From CAG-791 sp963629395 (GTDB taxonomy: Bacteria > Bacillota > Clostridia > Lachnospirales > Lachnospiraceae), in NCBI GenBank assembly GCA_963629395.1, contig CAVGIV010000044.1, positions 1 to 23,471 on the forward strand: a stretch of 23,471 bases of DNA, in the 5' to 3' direction. The notes under the pieces are model-generated. The model was given only the letters and a program-made list of their open reading frames with translations. It did not search any database and was not told the DNA's origin. Shown piece after piece: positions 1 to 7,806 of the stretch; within the stretch, counting starts at the first letter, position 1, and every line of letters starts with the position of its first letter. The translations under genes and the position numbers were made by a program.

Positions 1-72
1 TGGCGAGAACGCCACATGAGCAAAAGGAAAGCTGCGAAGCAGCGATTTTGCGAATGGGCTCTGAATAGTTAC
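1..72 (+). repeat. Left copy of a 72-bp inverted repeat shared by both window ends
   Basis: These 72 bases are the exact reverse complement of 23243-23314, and the match stops at 73 (a) versus 23242 (a). The left copy begins at the first base of the window, so its true length is unknown. It contains small perfect hairpins: 5-bp arms at 1-5/10-14 (loop agaa) and 5-bp arms at 31-35/39-43 (loop gaa). One frame reads MSKRKAAKQRFCEWALNS, which is probably a by-product and not a gene. No transposase is nearby. It is most likely a dispersed intergenic palindromic repeat at which the contig may have ended. Confidence 0.85.
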
Positions 73-146
73 AGGAAGTTAACCATTAGACATTCCGTCT
101 TTTTCTCCTTCACATGGGCTTACTTCGTTGTCAGCCGAGGAGGCCG
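73..146. other. Short gene-free stretch downstream of ptsI
   Basis: This is the region after the ptsI stop codon and before the left repeat. On the minus strand it has a good ribosome-binding sequence, AAGGAG (110-105), 11 bases before an ATG (93-91). That ATG opens a reading frame of only four codons, ending at 79. No poly-T terminator is visible. It may be the remnant of a lost downstream gene start. Confidence 0.4.
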
Positions 147-158
147 TCAGGCCTCTTC
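137..158 (-). other. Stem-loop spanning the ptsI stop codon
   Basis: The arms are 137-145 and 150-158, nine positions with one mismatch or wobble, and the loop is gtca (146-149). The ptsI stop codon (TGA at 149-147) lies at the loop. No T tract follows on the minus strand, so it is not a convincing intrinsic terminator. It could protect the 3' end of the mRNA. Confidence 0.4.
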
Positions 159-1376
159 GAGTGACAATATCCTTCCGCGCAGCGGGAGGATTTCTTCCGG
201 CGATACCGACAGTGCGTCCATTCCAAGCTCCAGCCAAAAACCTGTCATCTCCGGATCTGCAGCCATTTCTCCACATACGCTGACATCAATTCCGTGTTTA
301 TGCGCAGCCTCTGCGATCATGCGAAGCTGCCGCAGAACCGCCGGATGATGCGGCGCAAAATAATCGGAAAGGCCGGGATTCAATCGATCCGCCGCACAGG
401 TATATTGTGTCAGGTCATTGGTTCCTATCGAAAAAAAGTCCGACACCTGTGCCAGCTCTTCTGCACACAAGGCTGCCGCAGGCGTTTCGATAATGATTCC
501 CACCGGCAGATTGCTTCCATGCGGCACCTTCTGTTCCGTTAATTCTTCTTCGCACTCCTTTATGATCCTTCTGCACTCCTCTACTTCCCAAACCGAGGTA
601 ATCATCGGAAGCATAATGGACAGATTTCCATATACTGCTGCCCGCAAGAGAGCACGGAGCTGGCGCTTGAAGAAATCTTTTCTGGCAAGGCAGAGGCGTA
701 CGCCGCGAACCCCCAGCGCAGGATTTTCTTCCTTCTCCGAAAAAAGTGTGTCCGCCGCCTTATCCGCTCCCAAATCCCAGGTTCGAATGATCACCTTCTG
801 TTGTTCAAACGCTTCCACAACGCAGCGGTATGTCCTGTATTGCTCCTCCTCCGTCGGTTCCGACGCCGCATGCAGGTATAAAAACTCTGAGCGAAATAAG
901 CCCACACCATCCGAGCAGCTCTTCTTTGCGCGGTCCAGATCCTGCAGAACCGCTATATTCGCACGAATCGGCAGTTTTTTCCCGTTTTTCAAAACAAGCG
1001 GACGATCCTTTAGGGCTTCCAGCCGGTCTCTTTGCCCAAGGCGAAGACGTCTCTCCTCCTCCATTGCCCCGCAGAATGCAGGATCAGGATCCACATAGAT
1101 CACATTTTTCTGCCCATCCAATATCGCCGTTTTGCCATTCCATTCCTCGGATAAATCCAGGCAGCCGGACAGAAACGGAATCCCCATTGATTTGGCCAGA
1201 ATTGCAGCGTGAGACAGACTTGCCACACGCTTTGTCAGAACAGCCTGTATGCCCTCTCTCGGGAGCTGCAGAATTTCAGCTGCCGTCATGCTTTCTGCTG
1301 CAAGGACTATGCCTCCCTCCGGAAGCTGCCCGCAAGAGAGCACGGAGCTGGCGCTTGAAGAAATCTTTTCTGGCAA
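147..1376 (-). pseudogene. ptsI: 3' fragment of disrupted ptsI (PTS enzyme I, PEP-binding half)
   Basis: This fragment matches enzyme I from about native residue 163 to the end. It has the phosphohistidine region (LSHAAILAKSMGIP), the PEP-binding motifs GLFRSEFLYL, RTWDLGADK and GVRGVRLCL, then IIIETPAAAL, SIGTNDLTQYT and the active-site cysteine motif CGEMAADP near the C terminus. The open frame extends to a TTG at 1376, but its first 17 residues are out-of-frame sequence from the neighbouring repeat copy and no ribosome-binding site precedes it. Independent translation is therefore doubtful. It overlaps the 5' fragment, and both carry residues of about 163-392 because of the 688-bp tandem duplication. 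With one repeat unit removed, the two fragments join into one continuous 554-residue frame. Confidence 0.85.
637..1324 (-). repeat. 688-bp direct tandem repeat inside ptsI, unit 1
   Basis: The segment 637-1324 is repeated directly at 1325-2012 with a constant offset of 688, and I see no differences. Both copies are followed by gct (1325-1327 and 2013-2015), so the duplication junction has 3-bp microhomology. Agreement ends at 636 versus 1324 on the left and at 1328 versus 2016 on the right. 688 is 3 x 229 + 1, so the duplication shifts the ptsI frame. Confidence 0.95.
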
Positions 1377-2499
1377 GGCAGAGGCGTACGCCGCGAACCC
1401 CCAGCGCAGGATTTTCTTCCTTCTCCGAAAAAAGTGTGTCCGCCGCCTTATCCGCTCCCAAATCCCAGGTTCGAATGATCACCTTCTGTTGTTCAAACGC
1501 TTCCACAACGCAGCGGTATGTCCTGTATTGCTCCTCCTCCGTCGGTTCCGACGCCGCATGCAGGTATAAAAACTCTGAGCGAAATAAGCCCACACCATCC
1601 GAGCAGCTCTTCTTTGCGCGGTCCAGATCCTGCAGAACCGCTATATTCGCACGAATCGGCAGTTTTTTCCCGTTTTTCAAAACAAGCGGACGATCCTTTA
1701 GGGCTTCCAGCCGGTCTCTTTGCCCAAGGCGAAGACGTCTCTCCTCCTCCATTGCCCCGCAGAATGCAGGATCAGGATCCACATAGATCACATTTTTCTG
1801 CCCATCCAATATCGCCGTTTTGCCATTCCATTCCTCGGATAAATCCAGGCAGCCGGACAGAAACGGAATCCCCATTGATTTGGCCAGAATTGCAGCGTGA
1901 GACAGACTTGCCACACGCTTTGTCAGAACAGCCTGTATGCCCTCTCTCGGGAGCTGCAGAATTTCAGCTGCCGTCATGCTTTCTGCTGCAAGGACTATGC
2001 CTCCCTCCGGAAGCTTTTGGACAGCATTTCCTATTGGATTTGTGCATGCGCCAGATTCGGCACTTTCCTCCTCCGCCAGATTTTGCAAAAGCTCAGTTTT
2101 CAGATCTTCGATATCCGCACTCCTCTGAAAAAAATACGGATCCTCCGCAGCATCAAGGCGGCCCCTTATTGCATCCATGCTCGTTCTGACCGCCTGTTCC
2201 GCCGAATCTCCTTCCTGCACGATCAGTTCCTTTATGTGCGAAAGGAGTTCATTATCATCCAGAATCTGCGCATAAAGGCGAAAGATTTCTGCATACGCCT
2301 CTCCGGCAGCGGATGCTGCCTGCCTATACAGTTCCAGATGCTGTTCCTTGGACTTGTTCCTGGCCGCTTCAAAGCGGCGCAGCTCTTCCTCCGGTGCCTT
2401 GGCCGGCAGCTCCGATCTGTTCCCGTTGTCTTTATTCCTGTACCAGATTGTGCCAATGATGATATCGTCGAATCCCGCGGTGCCCTTTGCCGTGATCAT
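1276..2499 (-). pseudogene. ptsI: 5' fragment of disrupted ptsI (PTS enzyme I, N-terminal half)
   Basis: Enzyme I (phosphoenolpyruvate-protein phosphotransferase) is the cytoplasmic first step of the PTS. It takes phosphate from PEP onto a histidine and passes it to HPr. The start is ATG at 2499 with GAGG seven bases upstream. The fragment has the N-terminal GTAGFDDIIIG motif, the HPr-binding helical region at about residues 35-145, and the phosphohistidine, His201. It stays native to about residue 392 (LRALLRAA), then shifts frame at the duplication junction (1324/1325) and ends after 15 foreign residues. The usual GGxTSH before the active histidine reads VASLSH here, so this enzyme I is divergent even without the duplication. 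The repaired length of 554 residues is normal for the family. Either the strain has a broken ptsI or the assembly is wrong. Confidence 0.88.
1325..2012 (-). repeat. 688-bp direct tandem repeat inside ptsI, unit 2
   Basis: This is the second copy of 637-1324, encoding enzyme I residues of about 163-392 including His201. In transcription order it is the first copy met and is in frame with the ptsI start. See unit 1 for the boundaries. Confidence 0.95.
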
Positions 2500-2513
2500 A
2501 GAAAACCTCGCTT

Positions 2514-2544
2514 AAAAAAGGACCTGCAGCGCTGCTGCAGGTCC
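2514..2544 (-). terminator. Intrinsic terminator after fba, in the ptsI leader
   Basis: A perfect 11-bp stem (2534-2544 with 2520-2530) has a 3-base loop and, on the minus strand, six T residues (2519-2514). It lies 87 bases after the fba stop and ends only 14 bases before the ptsI start. No promoter fits between the hairpin and ptsI. ptsI expression would therefore need readthrough, which makes this a possible attenuator. Confidence 0.85.
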
Positions 2545-2608
2545 CACCGTACAGTAATATCCTCAGCGGAATCGCTTACAAAAGCATCCCTCTCGTCAAC
2601 TGCACCTG
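2540..2608 (-). promoter_or_regulatory. Possible structured leader ahead of ptsI
   Basis: Between fba and the terminator the minus strand holds a hairpin-forming segment (2568-2589: GGATGCTT and AAGCGATTCC around a 4-base loop). It also has the nonamer GGTGGGACC (2548-2540), which matches the GGTGGNACC core of T-box leaders and runs into the terminator's 5' arm. CAGGT (2608-2604) could pair with ACCTG in that arm as a competing 5-bp helix. There is no room for a T-box stem I, so this is not a standard T-box. Any switch function is inference. Confidence 0.25.
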
Positions 2609-2631
2609 ATCATTCATCATTTAAAGGCGTC

Positions 2632-3570
2632 TCAGATGGTATTCTCAGAGCCAAGAACGTCCTTGATCTTGTGTTCAACGATAGCCTTTACATTTGCACG
2701 GCCGTCTGTCAGATACTGGCGAGGATCAAAGTGGTCCGGATGCTCCTCAAAGTGCTGACGAATACCTGCCGTCATGCCGAGACGAAGATCGGAATCGATG
2801 TTGATCTTGCATACCGCACGCTTGGATGCCTCACGAAGCTGATCCTCCGGAACACCAATTGCGTCTACCAGCTTGCCGCCATGTGCATTGATAATCTTAA
2901 CATACTCCTGCGGTACAGAAGAGGAACCATGAAGAACGATCGGGAAGCCGGGAAGTCTCTTGGCAACTTCATCGAGGATATCCAGACGAAGCTGCGGCTT
3001 GGTTCCGGGCTTGAACTTAAATGCGCCATGAGAAGTTCCGATTGCAATAGCAAGGGAATCAACACCCGTCTTCTCAACAAACTCTTCTACCTCTTCAGGA
3101 TGCGTGTAGAAAGCCTTATCTGCCTCTACCGATACAGCATCCTCCTGTCCTGCCAGAGTTCCAAGCTCAGCCTCTACAACAACGCCGTGCTCATGTGCGT
3201 ACTCCGCAACCCTTCTGGACACTTCAATATTCTCCTGGAACGGATGTCCGGAGTAATCAATCATAACGGAGGTGAAGCCATTATCAATGCAGTCCTTGCA
3301 GACATCAAAATCTGCGCCATGATCCAGATGAAGAACGATCGGAAGCTCCGGATGAAGCTCTGCCGCTGCCTCAACAAGCTTTACAAGATATACGGAATTC
3401 GCGTACTTTCTCGCGCCCTGGGAAGCCTGCAGAATAACCGGGCTCTTCAGCTCTGCTGCTGCGTCCGTGATTCCCTGAACAATTTCCATGTTGTTGATGT
3501 TGAAAGCTCCGATTGCATATCCCCCATCATACGCTTTCTTGAAGAGTTCTGTGCTAGTAACGATCGGCAT
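2632..3570 (-). CDS. fba: Class II fructose-1,6-bisphosphate aldolase
   Basis: This enzyme makes the reversible cleavage of fructose 1,6-bisphosphate to dihydroxyacetone phosphate and glyceraldehyde 3-phosphate in cytoplasmic glycolysis. The product is 312 residues. The zinc-dependent family signature HLDHGADFD is at residues 81-89, with catalytic Asp83 and zinc ligand His84. Further metal or substrate residues are in VVEAELGTLAGQED (Glu135), the His181 region (GTSHGAFK) and VLHGSSSVP (His214). The phosphate-binding stretch KINIDSDLR follows. ATG 3570 is preferred because GGAAAGGTGG lies eight bases upstream. A GTG at 3582 overlaps that site and is unlikely. The gene has its own promoter and terminator. 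Confidence 0.96.
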   Translation of the reverse strand: MPIVTSTELFKKAYDGGYAIGAFNINNMEIVQGITDAAAELKSPVILQASQGARKYANSVYLVKLVEAAAELHPELPIVLHLDHGADFDVCKDCIDNGFTSVMIDYSGHPFQENIEVSRRVAEYAHEHGVVVEAELGTLAGQEDAVSVEADKAFYTHPEEVEEFVEKTGVDSLAIAIGTSHGAFKFKPGTKPQLRLDILDEVAKRLPGFPIVLHGSSSVPQEYVKIINAHGGKLVDAIGVPEDQLREASKRAVCKINIDSDLRLGMTAGIRQHFEEHPDHFDPRQYLTDGRANVKAIVEHKIKDVLGSENTI

Positions 3571-3634
3571 ATCCAATACCACCTTTCCCTAAAATGAACT
3601 TTGTTTGATGAAAATCAACAATGTTACAAAGGAG

Positions 3635-3663
3635 ATTATAGCGCACAGAGCACGAATTGGAAA
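3635..3663 (-). promoter_or_regulatory. Sigma-A type promoter of fba
   Basis: The minus strand reads TTTCCA (-35, 3663-3658), a 17-base spacer, then a perfect TATAAT (-10, 3640-3635). Transcription should start near 3628, giving a 5' leader of about 58 bases before the fba ATG at 3570. Confidence 0.75.
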
Positions 3664-3956
3664 CAGAAAATCCCATCTTGCGGGCTTGTCTTATCAACAA
3701 TGCACAATCCTTCTCGACCATGCCTGCCCGCGCAGGTGCACCACAAATAAAAAAAGCACGAAAAAACGACGGTGCTTGGGGGGCCGTCGTTTCTCGAGAA
3801 GTAAAACTTCTTAATGGGGTATAGCAAAAACTTATAATGTATTGGGGGGTTACGAGAAGTATAGTATCAGTTCCCCCGGTATACAGCAATTCACTAAGTG
3901 CATGAATTTTACAAATCTGATACCCCGTTTTTGTGCGGGTTCACAATAACCCACGT
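3641..3956. other. Gene-free region between ftsH and fba
   Basis: This region holds the fba promoter at one end and the ftsH terminator structure near its middle. The part next to ftsH (3813-3956) has only weak short hairpins, for example 3797-3802/3806-3811. The open frames across the region have no ribosome-binding site or family resemblance. I see no gene. Confidence 0.6.
3751..3792 (-). terminator. Terminator downstream of ftsH, two overlapping hairpins
   Basis: The first stem pairs 3784-3792 with 3764-3772 (9 bp, 11-base loop) and runs into six T residues on the minus strand (3766-3761). A second, mutually exclusive hairpin pairs 3772-3777 with 3754-3759 (6 bp) and is followed by a T run from 3755 downward. 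Either fold would end transcription after ftsH and insulate fba. Confidence 0.8.
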
Positions 3957-5789
3957 TTATACGGTGTCAAACAGCGCATCAAATTCCTCGCCACTGATTT
4001 TCTCCTTCTGGAGAAGGAGACGCGCACTGGCATGAAGCACATCCTCATGCTTCATTATGATCGCCTTGGCCTCCTCATAGCAGCGGTCAATAATCGCCTT
4101 AACCTCTTTATCAATTTCTCCGGCTACATACTCGCTGTTATGGGACGTATGCCCAAGATCGTATCCCAGGAAGACATCCTCTTCCTCCTGCTGATAGTTA
4201 ATCGTGCCGATTTTCGCGCTCATGCCGTACTTCGTCACCATGCTGCGTGCCGTAGCGGTGGCCTTCTGGATATCATTGGATGCGCCTGTCGTAATGTCGT
4301 CCAGAATCAGTTCCTCCGCAATACGTCCGCCGAAATCCACCATGATCTCATGCAGCATCTGCTTTCTGGTTGAGAACATCTCGTCCTGCGCAGGAAGCGG
4401 CATCGTATAGCCTGCCGCACCGACGCCGGTAGGAATGATCGATACCGTGTAGACAGGTCCCACATCCTCCAGTTCATGGAACAAAATGGCGTGTCCGCTC
4501 TCATGGTAGGCAGTAATCCGTTTTTCCTTGTCTGATATGATACGGCTCTTTTTCTCCGCGCCAAGACCAACCTTGATAAAGGCCGCCTGGATATCCGACT
4601 GATTGATAAATTTCCTTTCGGAACGTGCTGCCCGAATGGCCGCCTCATTCAGCAGGTTTTCCAGATCCGCACCGGAAAATCCGGCCGTTGTCTGTGCGAT
4701 TTCTCTTAAATTGACATCATCACCGAGGGGCTTTTTTCTCGCATGCACTGCAAGGATGTCCTCTCTTCCCCGCACATCCGGGCGTGCAACGGTTATCTTG
4801 CGGTCAAAACGTCCCGGCCGAAGGATGGCCGGATCCAAAACATCCGCGCGGTTTGTCGCCGCCATCACGATAATGCCTTCATTCACACCGAAGCCATCCA
4901 TCTCCACCAGAAGCTGGTTCAGCGTCTGCTCTCTCTCGTCATGGCCGCCTCCGACGCCGGTTCCTCGGCGTCTTGCCACCGCATCGATTTCATCGATAAA
5001 TACGATGCACGGGCAGTTTCTCTTGGCCTCTTCAAACATATCGCGAACGCGGCTTGCTCCGACGCCCACGAACATCTCTACGAAATCCGAGCCTGAGATT
5101 GAATAAAACGGGACACCCGCTTCTCCTGCAATTGCCTTTGCCAGGAGGGTTTTACCGGTACCCGGTGCCCCCTCCAGCAGAACACCTTTTGGAATTCTGG
5201 CGCCAAGACTCGTGTATTTTTCAGGGTTCTTCAGGAAATCCACAATCTCCTGAAGATCCTCTTTCTCCTCCGAAAGGCCGGCGACATCCTCAAATGTCAC
5301 ACGGTCCTTATCCCCGGCCAGCTGCGCCCTGCTTTTACCGAAATTCATCATTCTGGCATTGGCACCGCCGCCCATTTGCTGTGCGCTCATCAAATAGAAG
5401 AACATCAGACACACAGCTGCCACCAGCAGCATGGGCAGTACACTGGTCAGAAACCAGTTCTCCCTGGGCACGTCATCCACTACCGTTGTAATACCGGCTT
5501 CCCGCGCATAGCTCTCTGCCTTGGTGATGTCCGTTGCATACAGGGTCCGGCTGGTACCGTCCCCAAGCGTCACCACCGCATAGCCGGTCGGCGTTTCCTG
5601 ATTCGGAATAATTTCAACAGACGCCACGTTTCCAGACTGGACATCCTGCTCGTATTCATCCTGCGTGTAGGGATTCTGCGGCTGTGAGTAGGTCCCTCGA
5701 AGGAACTGAATCATCACAAAAACCATCATGACAGCAATGATGCCCAGCACCATTCTGCCCCCCGAATAGCGATTCTCGTTATTATTCAA
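3957..5789 (-). CDS. ftsH: ATP-dependent zinc metalloprotease FtsH
   Basis: FtsH is a membrane-anchored AAA+ protease that degrades misfolded membrane proteins and some regulators. The product is 610 residues, normal for the family. There are membrane segments at about 13-30 and 113-136, with an extracytoplasmic domain between. The AAA domain has Walker A GAPGTGKT (207-214), the pore motif FVGVG (240-244), Walker B IVFIDEID (262-269) and the zinc site HESGH (429-433). The start is TTG at 5789, with AGAGG seven bases upstream. That site overlaps the stop of hpt, so the two genes are probably translationally coupled. The next in-frame ATG (Met13) would remove the cytoplasmic N-terminal tail. 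The tilS-hpt-ftsH order is a classic Firmicutes cluster. Confidence 0.97.
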   Translation of the reverse strand: MNNNENRYSGGRMVLGIIAVMMVFVMIQFLRGTYSQPQNPYTQDEYEQDVQSGNVASVEIIPNQETPTGYAVVTLGDGTSRTLYATDITKAESYAREAGITTVVDDVPRENWFLTSVLPMLLVAAVCLMFFYLMSAQQMGGGANARMMNFGKSRAQLAGDKDRVTFEDVAGLSEEKEDLQEIVDFLKNPEKYTSLGARIPKGVLLEGAPGTGKTLLAKAIAGEAGVPFYSISGSDFVEMFVGVGASRVRDMFEEAKRNCPCIVFIDEIDAVARRRGTGVGGGHDEREQTLNQLLVEMDGFGVNEGIIVMAATNRADVLDPAILRPGRFDRKITVARPDVRGREDILAVHARKKPLGDDVNLREIAQTTAGFSGADLENLLNEAAIRAARSERKFINQSDIQAAFIKVGLGAEKKSRIISDKEKRITAYHESGHAILFHELEDVGPVYTVSIIPTGVGAAGYTMPLPAQDEMFSTRKQMLHEIMVDFGGRIAEELILDDITTGASNDIQKATATARSMVTKYGMSAKIGTINYQQEEEDVFLGYDLGHTSHNSEYVAGEIDKEVKAIIDRCYEEAKAIIMKHEDVLHASARLLLQKEKISGEEFDALFDTV

Positions 5790-5801
5790 CCTTTTGCCTC
5801 T

Positions 5802-6323
5802 TTACAGTTCTACAATTCCAATGTACGGCAGATTGCGATATTCCTGATCGTAGTCCATTCCGTAGCCTACAACAAACTTATCCGGAATGGCAAAGCCGGA
5901 ATAATCCGCCTTCAAATCCACCACGCGGCGCTCCGGCTTATCCAAAAGCGTGCAGTATTTGATGGATGCAGCGCCCTTTTTCTTGAGAAAATCTCCCAGA
6001 AACTCCAGTGTTCTTCCGGAATCTACAATGTCCTCCACGATAATGACATCAAGTCCCTCAATGGATTCGTCCAGATCCTTTCGAATCCGCACTGTTCCGG
6101 TGGACTCTGTCGCGCCGCCGTAGCTGGACACCTGCATGAAGTCAATGGATACCGGAACGGTAATGCGCTTTGCAAGCTCACACATAAAAAAGCTGGCACC
6201 CTTCAGAATGCCGACCATGCGAATCTTCCGCCCTGCGTAGTCCTCCGAGATCTGTGCCGCGAGCTCGCGAATTCTCTTCTCTACATCCTCTTCTGAAATC
6301 AGTACAGAAATTTTCTCTGCCAT
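5802..6323 (-). CDS. hpt: Hypoxanthine phosphoribosyltransferase
   Basis: This purine-salvage enzyme joins hypoxanthine (and usually guanine) to PRPP to give IMP or GMP in the cytoplasm. The product is 173 residues, typical of the type I phosphoribosyltransferase family. The PRPP loop VIIVEDIVDSGRTL is at about 93-106, with LKGASFF near 40-46 and the C-terminal IPDKFVVGYGMDY base-binding region. ATG 6323 has a strong AGGAGG a few bases upstream. The gene sits 12 bases before ftsH, in the conserved tilS-hpt-ftsH arrangement. An 88-base gap separates it from tilS. Confidence 0.96.
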   Translation of the reverse strand: MAEKISVLISEEDVEKRIRELAAQISEDYAGRKIRMVGILKGASFFMCELAKRITVPVSIDFMQVSSYGGATESTGTVRIRKDLDESIEGLDVIIVEDIVDSGRTLEFLGDFLKKKGAASIKYCTLLDKPERRVVDLKADYSGFAIPDKFVVGYGMDYDQEYRNLPYIGIVEL

Positions 6324-6411
6324 GTTCTCCTCCTAGCCGTCAGCCGGCGCTTCCATACACGTCCCGAACACGCTCTGACGAATTTACACAACCATCGTAA
6401 CCCCTTCAGAA

Positions 6412-7806
6412 TCAGTCACGCACGGTCAGCTCCAGAATGTTCTGTGTTGAATCATCCACCCTATAGTCGTAGTTGACCCTTCCGCCCGGAATCCACAGAA
6501 TTCGGTCTCCGTCTGCAGGCAAAACCACCTTATCCCGCACAGATGACGGAAGACGCATGTCAATCATCACCCGGGTCAGTTTCTTGCTTTTCCCAGGCTC
6601 AAGTGTGATCCAGTCCCCCGTCTGCCTTGTCCGAAAACGAAGCAGCTCCGCCATTTTATCATAGTCAAACCATTTCGTATACGGGCCCGCCGGAATGCTT
6701 TCCGACTTCCCATCATACGGGAAAATGCGAATCCTGTAGGCTTCTTCATGCTGTGGATAGATCCTCTCCCCCGCAGTCAGATGCGGTGCTGACTCCGTTT
6801 CCTTCTGTTCAATCCAGAAGCGGTCGTATTCTCTGCAGGCGGTGAACCCGTCCGGCAGGCAGATTCTGCCGGTTCCATGTGCTGCAAGGAGCTTTTGCAG
6901 CTGCTCAATGTGCGTATAAGAAATATCCCGACGTCCGCCCACTGCTTCTGCAAGAATCGCATAGAGGACCCTCCGCAAAAGATACGGCTCCAGACTGTGC
7001 AAGTCGGCCACGCGATAGATCGGCACACCTGCCCGCATCCGGCACTCTTTTTTTGTTTTTTCTGTCAGATCCTGCAGAAAATCCTCCGCCTCCTGCAGAT
7101 CTCTGGCAGTCCGGCACAGATGTCCGGTTGTCTTCGCATTTACATTGTCATTTAACTCCGGAAGAATATGTCCCCTGACGTAATTCCTGGTATATACATC
7201 CTCTGCATTCGTTTCGTCCGTGCACCACTCCTGTCGCATATCGCGAAGGTATTCTTCAATCTCGGCTCTGGTACACTCTATCAACGGCCGAACAAAGGTG
7301 ATCCCCTGCTTGGTGCTGATCGGCCGAATGCCGGAAAGGCCCGCCAGTGAGGTCCCTCTGCACAGATTCATCAATACCGTTTCTGCGCAATCCTCCTGAT
7401 GATGAGCTACAGCAATCTTCGGATAAGGCCCTGCCTTCTGCCGGTTGTTCCAAAGCTCCGCCTCCCGGCAAAAGCTCTCGAAACGAATATCTCTTCCGGT
7501 CTCCTCGAGGCTTCTCCCCCTCAGGGTCGCCTCCTGCCGCACATCTGCATGAACAACATGTAGCGGAATATCAAGGCTTTGACATAGCTGCCGTACAAAG
7601 CTCTCATCCCCATCTGCTGCAGACCGCAGGCCGTGATGTACATGAACAGCGCGGAGTTCCGCCTTAAACCGCTGCTTCAGCTTATTTAAAGCCAAGAGCA
7701 GGCAGACAGAATCCGCGCCTCCCGAAACCCCGATAACAATTCGATCGCCTGGGGTCAACATATGGAATTGTAAAATATCTCTCTCGACCTTCTGCTCCAG
7801 TTTCAT
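6412..7806 (-). CDS. tilS: tRNA(Ile)-lysidine synthetase TilS
   Basis: TilS uses ATP and lysine to convert the wobble C34 of tRNA-Ile(CAU) to lysidine, which changes both codon and amino acid identity. The product is 464 residues. The PP-loop ATP pyrophosphatase motif SGGADS is at 28-33, followed by HVHHGLR and VAHHQEDCAETVLMNLCRG, both typical of TilS. The C-terminal part (from about 375) resembles the TilS C-terminal domain. ATG 7806 overlaps the stop of divIC as ATGA, indicating translational coupling. An in-frame GTG at 7833 lies inside divIC and has no ribosome-binding site. Confidence 0.95.
   Translation of the reverse strand: MKLEQKVERDILQFHMLTPGDRIVIGVSGGADSVCLLLALNKLKQRFKAELRAVHVHHGLRSAADGDESFVRQLCQSLDIPLHVVHADVRQEATLRGRSLEETGRDIRFESFCREAELWNNRQKAGPYPKIAVAHHQEDCAETVLMNLCRGTSLAGLSGIRPISTKQGITFVRPLIECTRAEIEEYLRDMRQEWCTDETNAEDVYTRNYVRGHILPELNDNVNAKTTGHLCRTARDLQEAEDFLQDLTEKTKKECRMRAGVPIYRVADLHSLEPYLLRRVLYAILAEAVGGRRDISYTHIEQLQKLLAAHGTGRICLPDGFTACREYDRFWIEQKETESAPHLTAGERIYPQHEEAYRIRIFPYDGKSESIPAGPYTKWFDYDKMAELLRFRTRQTGDWITLEPGKSKKLTRVMIDMRLPSSVRDKVVLPADGDRILWIPGGRVNYDYRVDDSTQNILELTVRD

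Noticed and set aside
1325..1376. TTG start at 1376 as a genuine start for a shortened enzyme I
   Set aside because: No ribosome-binding site is present, and the first 17 residues are out-of-frame sequence from the other repeat copy.
1897..3597. 566-codon plus-strand open frame
   Set aside because: It lies antisense to ptsI and fba, which have clear family motifs. Its translation is Arg/Cys/Leu-rich with no recognisable domain, and it is a shadow of minus-strand codon bias.
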